This document shows positions 14,070 to 21,882 of a stretch of DNA of 22,301 nucleotides, piece after piece. The position numbers and the translations under genes are program-made. The DNA is from Corynebacterium sp. (GTDB taxonomy: Bacteria; Actinomycetota; Actinomycetes; Mycobacteriales; Mycobacteriaceae), in NCBI RefSeq assembly GCF_030530965.1, contig NZ_JAUMTY010000034.1, forward strand, positions 1-22,301, read 5' to 3'. The notes under the pieces are model-generated. The model searched no databases. It was not told where the DNA came from and saw nothing but the letters and a program-made list of their open reading frames with translations. Position 1 is the first letter of the stretch. Each line of letters starts with the position of its first letter.

Positions 14070-15469
14070 CCGGCGTTACTGACGCTATTTCGTGCTGCGT
14101 CATCAATATGTCCACATCTGCGTGCGATGAGTGCGATGAATATAGGTGACAGAACGGCAACCATGTACACCACGCCGAAGGATCCGCCCGTAGACAGAGG
14201 CACAAGGGTGTGAACAAGAGTCGCGGCCGCGACAGACACCGTCATCCCTGTCATGCCTGCTACCTGCAGGGCAGATCCCATAAAGCCGGCCTTATCGGCC
14301 GGGGACAAGCTCATCGCTGCCGTGTTAATCCGGGGGTAGCTGTATCCCACACCAAATCCGGTCAATGTCCAAAACGCTGTTATCCACGCCCAATGTGCGC
14401 CTGATGCACTGCTGATACCGACACCAGCAGCGCCGATCCCCAAGACCGCAGCAGAGATCCACAACGTCACCGGGAGCGACCGCGGTTTGGCGCTCGACTG
14501 CACTTGCGACCCGATAAACCAGGTAATACCCGTTCCCGTCAGCGCGAGCCCAGTCAGCGTCGGTGGCAATCCATCGCGCCGGGCAAGAAGCAGAGGGATG
14601 AGCGCCTCGAGCCCGAAGAAAGCGTCGAAAAGGAATCTCAGAAGAACCATCGACGGCACATCACCCGCGGCGCGGAACGTGCCGACGGGCACGAGCGGGC
14701 GAATCGCGACGGCGGTCACGCCTGTGGCGAGGAGGAAGACCAGAACTCCCCACGCCGCGAAATCACCGGAAATCGAGAGCGGGTAGGACGCTATCGCGAT
14801 AACGAGCGCCGCGATCAGCATCTTCGTTGCGTTGCGATGATCGGTCTCACGCGTTAATGGCGTCGTCGTGCGGGGGAGGAGAGGGAACACAATGATCGAC
14901 GCCGCAGCTGAGATGCCGAAAAGCCAATGCCAGCTGAGACTCTCGGTAATAATCCCCGCAACCCCAGGTCCAATGAGTGTGGGGATCACCCACGCGCCGG
15001 CCAAGGCTGCGAACATTTTCGTCTGCAGCTGAGAGGGATAAATGACGGCGATAATCGCATAGATGGCGACCACGATGGCGCCTCCGCCGAGCCCCTGGAG
15101 CACGCGTGCGACGAGGAAAATCGGCATCGTCGGGGTGACAACAGCAAGTACCAGGCCTGCCACAAATAAGAGGCCGGACCCTCGCAACGTTCTCATTGCG
15201 CCCCGGGAGTCCGCGAGCATTCCACCAGCGACCATGGCGAAGATGGACGCTGCCGTTGCCGCGGTGAACGTCAACGTATATGCGGTTCCCCCGGGTGCCC
15301 CCAGACTTGCGGTAATCGTGGGCATGACGGACATGACTGCCGTCTGGTCAAACGCAGCAATGGTAATGAGCGTTATCAACCCGATCGTGAGAGCACGATA
15401 TTGAGATGAGAGTAGGCCTTCCTGGGCGTCGGACGTCGACCCCTTGAGAGCAAACCTATTTCCAGCCAT
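14066..15469 (-). CDS. MFS transporter, drug-efflux-like
   Basis: The 467-residue integral membrane protein has about 12-14 hydrophobic segments. GGMLADSRGAMRTLRG in the first cytoplasmic loop is the MFS motif A (G-x-L-a-D-x-x-G), and ARVLQGLGGGAIV resembles motif B of proton antiporters. D41 in AAFDQTAVMSVMPTI is the membrane-embedded acid usual for DHA-type exporters. The basic tail is short. The substrate cannot be told. The ATG at 15469 has AGAGG about 12 bases upstream. The gene lies downstream of mtr on the same strand with a 131-base gap that includes repeats and a hairpin. Its TAG overlaps the TAA of cobQ on the other strand. Confidence 0.88.
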   Translation of the reverse strand: MAGNRFALKGSTSDAQEGLLSSQYRALTIGLITLITIAAFDQTAVMSVMPTITASLGAPGGTAYTLTFTAATAASIFAMVAGGMLADSRGAMRTLRGSGLLFVAGLVLAVVTPTMPIFLVARVLQGLGGGAIVVAIYAIIAVIYPSQLQTKMFAALAGAWVIPTLIGPGVAGIITESLSWHWLFGISAAASIIVFPLLPRTTTPLTRETDHRNATKMLIAALVIAIASYPLSISGDFAAWGVLVFLLATGVTAVAIRPLVPVGTFRAAGDVPSMVLLRFLFDAFFGLEALIPLLLARRDGLPPTLTGLALTGTGITWFIGSQVQSSAKPRSLPVTLWISAAVLGIGAAGVGISSASGAHWAWITAFWTLTGFGVGYSYPRINTAAMSLSPADKAGFMGSALQVAGMTGMTVSVAAATLVHTLVPLSTGGSFGVVYMVAVLSPIFIALIARRCGHIDDAARNSVSNAG

Positions 15470-15562
15470 AGATTGAGCAGTTACCTCTACACTTCTTCTT
15501 TCGCTAATTGACCACCTGTTTATATACGACGATGGGCGGGTAGGGCCACTCGCCCCACTGCG

Positions 15563-15615
15563 GGACTACAGCGGGGCTGGGCAGGACTACACGTGTGGGA
15601 CTACAAGCCCAGCCC
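15563..15615. repeat. Three GGACTACA repeats inside a 9-base inverted repeat, mtr / MFS gap
   Basis: GGACTACA occurs at 15563-15570, 15584-15591 and 15598-15605; the last copy includes the mtr stop codon. GGGCTGGGC (15574-15582) and GCCCAGCCC (15607-15615) form a perfect 9-base stem whose loop holds two of the copies and the palindrome ACACGTGT (15589-15596). The right arm encodes the last residues of Mtr (minus strand). There is no T-run after the stem in the mtr direction. It could be an attenuator, an RNA 3' end or an operator for the MFS gene. Confidence 0.55.
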
Positions 15616-17142
15616 AAGGAGGGCATTTTCATTGACCTCCGACAATGCCGGGTGGATCCAGTATTGTCCCTCGGCCACCTCAGGGACGGTCAGTTTCTGC
15701 TCCATCATGGTGATGAATTGGTGGATCAACGTCGTGGCTTGCGGCCCAATGATGTGGGCACCAAGCAACTGTTTGCTCGTCGTATCAGCAATGAGTTTCA
15801 CGAACCCGGTGGTATCTTCCATCGCCCAGCCATAGGCGACATCGCCATAATTCTGCGTCTTCACGGCCAGGGTCGTGCCATTGTTGTCCGCCCAGTTCCG
15901 CGCTTCCTTCTCCGTCATACCGACAGTCGCGATTTGCGGGTGGGTAAACACTCCTGCAGGCACATAGGTGTGATGGAAGGCCTGTTTACCAGCATCGGGG
16001 CCGCTCGTGGCTATCTCTCCCATGCCGGCTCGTGCTTCGTTAGGGTTCTCCAAGAGCCCCATATCAAGCAAAACATTGTGCTTGACGACCTTCGCCTCGT
16101 GATTGGCCACGTGCTTCAGTTGATACGGCGACGACACATCGCCCAGCGCCCACACACCGGGAGCAGTCGTTTCGCCGTACTCATTGACGACGATTCGCCC
16201 GCCATTATCAAGGTCCATACCGGCCTCAGTGACGTTGAGGAGATCGCCGTTGGGGGTTCGTCCCATAGCGACGAGAAGCGTCTCGGCGCTGACAGTGGTT
16301 CCGTCGTCAAGAGTAAGGGTGACCCCCTCGGTGTTTTCTGTCTTTCTTTCCGCCTTGGTGACGGTGCGGCCCAGGTATGTTGTCCACCGCTCGGACGCGA
16401 TCTCAGTGAAACGCTCTGAAAGGTCCGCCTCGAACCGCTTGAGCAGATGAGGCGACCGGTTAATGACGGTCACGTCCACCCCAAGCGCACTGAAGACGTG
16501 GGCAAACTCCGCGGCAATAACTCCACCACCGAGAATGATCATTGATGAGGGAAGATCAGGAATCCGGAGGATATCTTCATTCGTGTGGTAGGGCACATCT
16601 GAATCCGTAATCACGGACGGAATGAATGGCCGCGAACCGGCCGCCACGATAATGCGATCCGCTGTGATCGTGACGGGCTGATCACCCTGCCCGGTCGCCA
16701 GAGTCCGTGGTCCGATAAAACGAGCGAACTGGTCGTAGACATCCACCGTCGGATTTTCATCACCACGGCGATACTCTTCGCCACCGCGCGCAATAGGGTC
16801 GATACGACGCTCAAAAATACGACGCACGATGGCAGGCCAATCAACCCCGTCAACGTGGGCATGCACCCCGTACCGTTCCGATTCCCGCGCAGCCTCCGCA
16901 ATATCGGCCGCATACACATACATCTTGGTGGGAATACAGCCGACATTCAGGCACGTCCCCCCAAACGTTCCCTTTTCGACGATAGCGATCCGCTTATCAC
17001 CGAACTCAGGCCCCGGGATCATATTGCCGGACCCCGTACCGATAATCATGAGGTCATAGTGCCGCGTCGGCGCTTCGGGACCATTGTGGACGGGTTGAGG
17101 AATGACAGGATTATTGCGCTCAGCCGTCGAGGTTGCAGCCAT
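15601..17142 (-). CDS. mtr: Mycothione reductase
   Basis: It reduces mycothiol disulfide with NADPH and FAD, keeping the actinobacterial thiol buffer reduced. The 513-residue product is a pyridine-nucleotide disulfide oxidoreductase with the FAD loop GTGSGN (residues 35-40), redox pair C64/C69 (GGTCLNVGCIPTK), NADPH-domain GGGVIAAEFAHVFSALG, GDVSSPYQLKHVANHEA, and the dimer-interface His-Glu pair H497/E502 (HPALSEVNENALL). The CLNVGC and GTGSGN motifs fit Mtr better than lipoamide dehydrogenase or glutathione reductase. It is longer than the family by recall: about 27 extra N-terminal residues and a loop around GLLENPNEARAGMGEIATSG. AAGGAC lies 5-6 bases before the ATG. It diverges from mqo across 411 bases. 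Confidence 0.9.
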   Translation of the reverse strand: MAATSTAERNNPVIPQPVHNGPEAPTRHYDLMIIGTGSGNMIPGPEFGDKRIAIVEKGTFGGTCLNVGCIPTKMYVYAADIAEAARESERYGVHAHVDGVDWPAIVRRIFERRIDPIARGGEEYRRGDENPTVDVYDQFARFIGPRTLATGQGDQPVTITADRIIVAAGSRPFIPSVITDSDVPYHTNEDILRIPDLPSSMIILGGGVIAAEFAHVFSALGVDVTVINRSPHLLKRFEADLSERFTEIASERWTTYLGRTVTKAERKTENTEGVTLTLDDGTTVSAETLLVAMGRTPNGDLLNVTEAGMDLDNGGRIVVNEYGETTAPGVWALGDVSSPYQLKHVANHEAKVVKHNVLLDMGLLENPNEARAGMGEIATSGPDAGKQAFHHTYVPAGVFTHPQIATVGMTEKEARNWADNNGTTLAVKTQNYGDVAYGWAMEDTTGFVKLIADTTSKQLLGAHIIGPQATTLIHQFITMMEQKLTVPEVAEGQYWIHPALSEVNENALLGLGL

Positions 17143-17553
17143 TGAACGTCCTTTCTATATCGATGACATGCGAATGATGCCGTCGCTTTATCATGCGCAC
17201 GCGAGTCTACATTTCGACTAACACCGCAGAGGTGAGTCCTGTTCCCACGCGGCCTCATTGACGGTAGCTTTGGACTTCCCCCGTTTAAGGGTGCTGATGA
17301 TATGTAAATGGTCATTATGTTGGGCTTTTCACGACGGTTATGCCGTGCCTGTCCTCCGCGCCGGGTACTCTCAAACGGTGGGATGGTTCCGCGTTGGGAT
17401 CGACCCACGATTCATGGTTCTTGACCGTGACGGGTCACCATAGCAATTGGCCGCGGGCCGTTTTGCGCAATATGACAGACCAGAACGAATAACAACTCGC
17501 TTCTCTTACCGGCGTCGCGTTGGTTCGCGGCGCTTCGAAGGATGATGAAAATC
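17143..17553. other. Divergent intergenic region mtr / mqo
   Basis: These 411 bases must hold both promoters. Short open frames here (for example 17258-17443 plus) have no ribosome-binding site or recognisable product. A dyad lies at 17414-17441: ATGG and TGACC on the left against GGTCA and CCAT on the right with a 4-base bulge, which could be an operator or hairpin near the mqo start. -10-like elements occur (for example TACTCT near 17369), but none is convincing. Confidence 0.55.
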
Positions 17554-19050
17554 GTGTCAGAATCCACTGATCGCGTAGGAAAAGGAACCGATACCGACGT
17601 CGTGCTCATCGGTGCCGGAATTATCAGCTCTACGCTAAGTACTTTGCTCAAAGAGCTTCAACCGGATTGGGATCAGGTGATCCTGGAGCGTCTTGATATT
17701 CCGGCGGGGGAGTCGTCATCACCATGGAATAATGCGGGCACTGGCCACTCGGCGCTATGTGAGCTGAACTACACGCAGGAAGTCAATGGCGACATTGACA
17801 TTACAAAAGCGGTGAGTGTGAACGAGAAGTTCCAGATCTCTCGTCAATTCTGGAGCTACCTCATTGAGGAAAATAAGCTCGGCAATCCGCGTGAGTTCAT
17901 TAACAAGTGCCCCCACATGTCGTTCGGGCACAGCGGTGAGCAGGTCCGTTTCCTCCGTAAGCGGTTCGACGTTCTCAGCAAGCACCCCTTGTTCCCGGGG
18001 ATGCATTTCACGGATGACAACGAAAAGTTCGCTGAGAAACTGCCCCTGATGGCGCGCGGCCGTGACTACACGGAACCAGTGGCGATTTCGTGGACCAACG
18101 AGGGCACGGATATTAACTTCGGTGCCTTGACTCGCCAATATATTGACTATGTCACCCAGAATGGCGTTGAAATCCGGTATGGCAATGAGGTCCAAAACAT
18201 CTCTCGCGAGGGCAGCCACTGGAAGGTGACCTCGAAGAACCTTCACACCGGGGACACGTCGGTCATTACCGCAAACTTCGTCTTCGTCGGTGCGGGCGGA
18301 ATGGCACTGCCGCTCCTGGAGAAAGCCGGCATCCCGGAAATTAAGGGCTACGGTGGCTTCCCTGTGTCCGGTGCCTGGTTGCGCTGCACCAACGAGGACT
18401 TGATCAAGCAACACGCTGCGAAGGTGTATGGCAAGGCATCCGTTGGTGCTCCGCCGATGTCGGTACCGCACTTGGATACTCGCATTATCGACGGCAAACG
18501 TGGCCTTTTGTTCGGCCCCTACGCTGGTTGGACACCGAAGTTCCTTAAGAAGGGCAGCTTTTTGGACCTGCCGAAGTCGCTGCGTCCAGGGAATATCGCT
18601 TCGCTGGTCGGCGTCGGCCTTCAGGAATTCGGCCTCACCCGTTACCTCGTGGAAGAGGTGTTGAAGAACCAGACCGCTCGTGTGGAGTCGCTCCGTGAAT
18701 ACATGCCGTCGGCTCGCGCCGAGGATTGGGAGCTGGTTACCGCTGGTCAGCGTGTTCAGGTCATCAAGCCGATTGGTGCTCCGAAGTTTGGTTCCTTGGA
18801 GTTCGGAACCGCGGTGATCTCGAGCAACGACGGTTCCATCGCCGGTTTGATGGGTGCTTCGCCGGGAGCTTCGATCGCTCCGTCCGCAATGATCGAACTG
18901 CTGGAGCGGTGCTTCGGCAGCAAGATGATCGAGTGGGCGCCGAAGATCAAGGAAATGGTGCCGTCGTACGGCAAGTTGATGTCGCGTCACACCGATCTGT
19001 TCCACGAGCAGTGGGATCGTTCGCAGAAGGCGTTGCAGCTGGAATCCTAA
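17554..19050 (+). CDS. mqo: Malate:quinone oxidoreductase
   Basis: Mqo is a peripheral membrane FAD enzyme that oxidises malate to oxaloacetate and passes electrons to menaquinone, completing the TCA cycle. The 498-residue product shows the FAD motif VVLIGAGIISSTL, SSSPWNNAGTGHSALCELNYT, VFVGAGGMALPLLEKAGIP, GFPVSGAWLRC, and LMGASPGASIAPSAMIELLERCF near the C-terminus. It is very close to the C. glutamicum enzyme as I recall it. I chose GTG 17554 because GAAGGATG precedes it and MSES aligns with the MSDS start of that protein; ATG 17542 and 17545 are alternatives without a ribosome-binding site. A terminator follows. Confidence 0.95.
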   Translation: MSESTDRVGKGTDTDVVLIGAGIISSTLSTLLKELQPDWDQVILERLDIPAGESSSPWNNAGTGHSALCELNYTQEVNGDIDITKAVSVNEKFQISRQFWSYLIEENKLGNPREFINKCPHMSFGHSGEQVRFLRKRFDVLSKHPLFPGMHFTDDNEKFAEKLPLMARGRDYTEPVAISWTNEGTDINFGALTRQYIDYVTQNGVEIRYGNEVQNISREGSHWKVTSKNLHTGDTSVITANFVFVGAGGMALPLLEKAGIPEIKGYGGFPVSGAWLRCTNEDLIKQHAAKVYGKASVGAPPMSVPHLDTRIIDGKRGLLFGPYAGWTPKFLKKGSFLDLPKSLRPGNIASLVGVGLQEFGLTRYLVEEVLKNQTARVESLREYMPSARAEDWELVTAGQRVQVIKPIGAPKFGSLEFGTAVISSNDGSIAGLMGASPGASIAPSAMIELLERCFGSKMIEWAPKIKEMVPSYGKLMSRHTDLFHEQWDRSQKALQLES

Positions 19051-19063
19051 ACAGCTATTGAGC

Positions 19064-19106
19064 ACGGCCTGGAATCGATGAATGTTCGGCTCCGGGCCGT
19101 TTTCTC
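19064..19106 (+). terminator. Rho-independent terminator after mqo
   Basis: ACGGCCTGGA (19064-19073) pairs with TCCGGGCCGT (19091-19100) through ten positions, one of them a wobble, around a 17-base loop. TTTTCTC follows. It starts 13 bases after the mqo stop and separates mqo from the cobalamin-type genes. Confidence 0.82.
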
Positions 19107-19175
19107 GTGTCTTTCACTTGTCGCATCCTGGTGTTTATTATCAGTGGCGGTAAACCGTTCACGGTAGGAAGCCTC

Positions 19176-19181
19176 TAGAGT
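19176..19181 (+). promoter_or_regulatory. Candidate -10 box for the chelatase AAA+ gene
   Basis: TAGAGT lies 7 bases before the ATG at 19189. AGGAAG just before the ATG is only 1 base away, too close for an ordinary Shine-Dalgarno, so a leaderless start is likely. It would drive the chelatase-cobO-cobB genes after the mqo terminator. Confidence 0.4.
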
Positions 19182-19188
19182 AGGAAGT

Positions 19189-20361
19189 ATGTTGCCTTCG
19201 TCACACAGCGTTTCGCTTTTCCCTTTCAGTGCCGTGGTTGGGCAGGACCAGCTGAAATTAGCGCTGATCTTGACCGCTATTTCTCCCCGCATCGGCGGCG
19301 TCGTTGTTAGAGGCGAAAAGGGCACGGCGAAGACGACGACAGTCCGCGCTTTCTCCCGGATGCTTCCAGACCCGAAGGCGAAGGTCGTTAACCTTCCGTT
19401 GGGCGCCACGGAAGACCGTGTGGTGGGCTCTATTGATGTCGAGCGCGTTTTGACCACCGGCCACGCTGAATACCAGCCCGGCCTGCTCAGCGAGGCAAAC
19501 GGGGGAGTGCTGTACGTCGATGAAATTAACCTGCTGGCGGACCACTTAGTCGATATCATTCTCGACGCTGCAGCAACCGGTCACATCAGTATCGAACGCG
19601 ATGCGGTCTCTCACACTGAGGACACTGACTTTGTCCTCGTCGGCACGATGAACCCGGAAGAAGGGGAGTTGCGTCCCCAACTTCTCGACCGGTTTGGTTT
19701 GGCTGTCGACGTTTCCGCGCCGCGTGACACGAAGTCGCGGACCGAAGTAATGCGCCGCCGCTTGGCCTTCGATGAGAACCCCGAGCAATTCCTCGAGCAG
19801 TGGGCCGATGCAGAGAGGGACATCGCAACGCGCATTGTCGCTGCTAAAGAGCGCGTGACAGAAGTAGAACTCACCGACGTCGTCTTGGGACGAATCGCAT
19901 CCATCTGTGCATCCTTTGATGTCGATGGCATGCGCGCAGACCTCGTCATTGCCCGTGCCGCCGCCGCCCATGCTGCCTGGGAAGGCCGGACAACGATCAA
20001 GGACTCGGATATTAAAGTCGCGGCCGAGTTGGCGCTCCCGCACCGCCGTCGGGACCCCTTCGATTCCCCTGATATCAGCGACGACGAGCTCGACGAAGCG
20101 TTGGACCGCGCTCGGGACGAGGTTCCCGACGAACCAGATGACGACTCTGCGCCGGAGAACACCGAGGACACCGATGGCGACGTCGATGCTAACGATGTCG
20201 ACGACACTAGCGACGACGCCGACTCGGACGAGACATCGGATCCAAGCGCTGAACAGCCCACACCGCAGCAGAACAAGTCCGATGTAGATAACGATGACAA
20301 CCGCGGTCCGGCACCGCAGGAAGGAGGCCGCGCCGCCCAGGGCGCGCCCTTTCGCCGCTAG
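19189..20361 (+). CDS. Mg/Co-chelatase-like AAA+ ATPase part (BchI/ChlI-like)
   Basis: This 390-residue product resembles the ATPase motor of magnesium and cobalt chelatases. It has Walker A GEKGTAKT (residues 42-49), Walker B LYVDEINLL with D111/E112, the sensor and arginine-finger region GTMNPEEGELRPQLLDRFG, and the helical lid ending LALPHRRRDPF. Residues about 295-375 are a very acidic Asp/Glu linker, typical of ChlD/BchD proteins between AAA+ and VWA domains. The frame stops at 20359-20361 right after GAPFRR. The VWA domain continues one base out of frame, as if the two were one protein split by a +1 shift: joining 19189-20352 to 20354-21142 gives 650 residues. The mycobacterial homologue (Rv2850c, by recall) is a single AAA+-linker-VWA polypeptide. 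Confidence 0.85.
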   Translation: MLPSSHSVSLFPFSAVVGQDQLKLALILTAISPRIGGVVVRGEKGTAKTTTVRAFSRMLPDPKAKVVNLPLGATEDRVVGSIDVERVLTTGHAEYQPGLLSEANGGVLYVDEINLLADHLVDIILDAAATGHISIERDAVSHTEDTDFVLVGTMNPEEGELRPQLLDRFGLAVDVSAPRDTKSRTEVMRRRLAFDENPEQFLEQWADAERDIATRIVAAKERVTEVELTDVVLGRIASICASFDVDGMRADLVIARAAAAHAAWEGRTTIKDSDIKVAAELALPHRRRDPFDSPDISDDELDEALDRARDEVPDEPDDDSAPENTEDTDGDVDANDVDDTSDDADSDETSDPSAEQPTPQQNKSDVDNDDNRGPAPQEGGRAAQGAPFRR

Positions 20362-21142
20362 GCTTGTTCAGCTTCAGAAGCTAGGCCAGGTCGAATCCAC
20401 CGCGCTGGGGAGACGATCGCATGCCATCTCAGCGCACGGTTCAACTATCCGAGCAGTACGAGACGGTCACGGTTTCAACGTCGTGGGGACGGTCCTCGCC
20501 GCGGCAGACCGTGGAGCGCGGATCGACAATCACACTCACCGTGTTCCTCTGGAATCGAATGACGTGCGCGGAAGTATTCGTCGTGGATCGGAAGCAAACC
20601 TCGTCGTGTTCCTCGTCGATGCCTCGGGGTCGATGGCAGCACGTGATCGTCTCTCAGCTGTGACAGGGGCGATTATGTCGATGCTGACCGACGCTTACCA
20701 GCGTCGCGACAAAGTCGCCGTGATCACGATCCATGGGGCGGAAGCGACAGTCGTTCTTCCGCCGACGCGGTCGATCACGATCGCTGCCCGTCGTTTAGCT
20801 GACGTCAAAACCGGTGGACGTACCCCCTTGGCCGCTGGGCTCGATAAAGCCTATGAGCTCATTACTCGCGAGCATTATCGGGAGCCCGGCCGCAGAGCTA
20901 TCCTCATGTGTTTGTCGGATGGGCGTGCCAATGGCAAAGGCGGTTTGGCCGCCGCTGAGGCAGCAGCCCGTCGTATCGCTCGTCGAGGGCTCGCAGGGAG
21001 TGTCGTCATCGATTGTGAACGCCAAGGTCGGGTGCGACTAGGTTTAGCATCGCGGTTAGCGGCTTACCTTCATGCCCCGTGTGTTCGGTTAGAGGAGCTG
21101 TCGGCCGATAATCTAGGTGGAGTCATCAAGACGTTTAGCTAG
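20294..21142 (+). CDS. Mg/Co-chelatase-like VWA part (BchD/ChlD C-terminal), out of frame with the AAA+ part
   Basis: The frame (282 residues from ATG 20294) encodes a von Willebrand A domain with a complete MIDAS metal site: DASGSM (D-x-S-x-S), the Thr in TGGRTPLAAGL, and the Asp in CLSDGRANG. LGRRSHAISAHGSTIRA before the domain is a conserved family stretch. The ATG at 20294 has no ribosome-binding site and overlaps the AAA+ frame by 68 bases. No other in-frame start lies before the conserved part. The in-frame stop at 20285-20287 confines any ribosomal frameshift to 20288-20358. AAGGAGG (20321-20327) lies inside the overlap but has no in-frame start at a usable distance. It may be a frameshifted fusion, a separate coupled gene, a disrupted gene or a sequencing error. 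As VWA partner it should bind the AAA+ ring and the CobN-type subunit. Confidence 0.75.
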   Translation: MTTAVRHRRKEAAPPRARPFAARLVQLQKLGQVESTALGRRSHAISAHGSTIRAVRDGHGFNVVGTVLAAADRGARIDNHTHRVPLESNDVRGSIRRGSEANLVVFLVDASGSMAARDRLSAVTGAIMSMLTDAYQRRDKVAVITIHGAEATVVLPPTRSITIAARRLADVKTGGRTPLAAGLDKAYELITREHYREPGRRAILMCLSDGRANGKGGLAAAEAAARRIARRGLAGSVVIDCERQGRVRLGLASRLAAYLHAPCVRLEELSADNLGGVIKTFS

Positions 21143-21261
21143 TACGTTGCGTTAGAACGTCGAGCCAGAGCAACTACTCTGCTTAGCCCTGAATAAGCAC
21201 AGCGATAATTGGATAGACCCACGCGCGCAGGCACAGACAGTCACTGAGGAGAGAAACGACA
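21143..21261 (+). other. Gap between chelatase VWA part and cobO
   Basis: The 119 bases show no terminator with a T-run and no B12-box (rYAGgCCACTG-like) or length adequate for a cobalamin riboswitch. The GAGGAGAG ribosome-binding site of cobO is at its end. cobO is probably read from the upstream transcript, or from a promoter I cannot place. Confidence 0.4.
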
Positions 21262-21882
21262 ATGCCCAAAGGAAAAGTTGATCCCGCGAACATTCCCAAC
21301 GACGGATTAACAACACGACAGCGACGGATGCTCCCCGTCACCGCGGTCAACACGGGCGATGGCAAAGGAAAATCCACCGCTGCTTTCGGCATGGCCCTGC
21401 GCGCATGGAACCAAGGGATGAGCATCGGCGTCTTCCAGTTCGTCAAATCCGCGAAATGGCGGGTCGGCGAGGAAGCCGTCTTCCGGAAGCTAGGGGAGCT
21501 ACACGACGAGACCGGCGTCGGCGGACCCGTCGAATGGCACAAAATGGGCGAAGGATGGTCATGGTCCCGGACCAAGGGAACCGAGGACGACCATGCGCGC
21601 AACGCCCTCGATGGATGGCATGAGGTTGCCCGACGGCTCCAAGAGGAAACCCACGATTTTTATGTCCTGGACGAATTCACCTACCCCATGGCTTGGGGAT
21701 GGGTCCCTGTTGAGGAAGTAGCCGAGACGCTCCGGAACCGCCCCGGCACCCAACACGTCGTCATTACCGGCCGGCGCGCACCACAAGAGATCATTGACGT
21801 TGCCGACCTTGTAACCAAAATGGAGAAAATCAAGCACCCCATGGATCAAGGGCGAAAAGGCCAGAAAGGTATCGAGTGGTAG
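21262..21882 (+). CDS. cobO: Corrinoid adenosyltransferase (CobA/BtuR type)
   Basis: CobO transfers the adenosyl group of ATP to the cobalt of corrinoids (cob(I)yrinic acid a,c-diamide) to give the Ado form. The 206-residue product has the P-loop NTGDGKGKSTAAFG (near residues 30-43), VFQFVKSAKWRVGEE, the block YVLDEFTYPMAWGWV with the Asp-Glu pair, and HVVITGRRAPQEIIDVADLVTKM near the end. These match the CobA/BtuR family rather than PduO or EutT. The ATG follows a strong GAGGAGAG. The last 7 bases overlap the start of cobB, typical of translational coupling. Confidence 0.95.
   Translation: MPKGKVDPANIPNDGLTTRQRRMLPVTAVNTGDGKGKSTAAFGMALRAWNQGMSIGVFQFVKSAKWRVGEEAVFRKLGELHDETGVGGPVEWHKMGEGWSWSRTKGTEDDHARNALDGWHEVARRLQEETHDFYVLDEFTYPMAWGWVPVEEVAETLRNRPGTQHVVITGRRAPQEIIDVADLVTKMEKIKHPMDQGRKGQKGIEW

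Noticed and set aside
17258..17443. 61-codon plus-strand frame in the mtr/mqo gap
   Set aside because: No ribosome-binding site or recognisable protein; rich in Cys and Trp, and it lies where promoters are expected.
21143..21261. Possible cobalamin riboswitch before cobO (CAGTCACTGAGG)
   Set aside because: The B12-box core is not matched, the space is too short for the usual fold, and the similarity is only a few bases.
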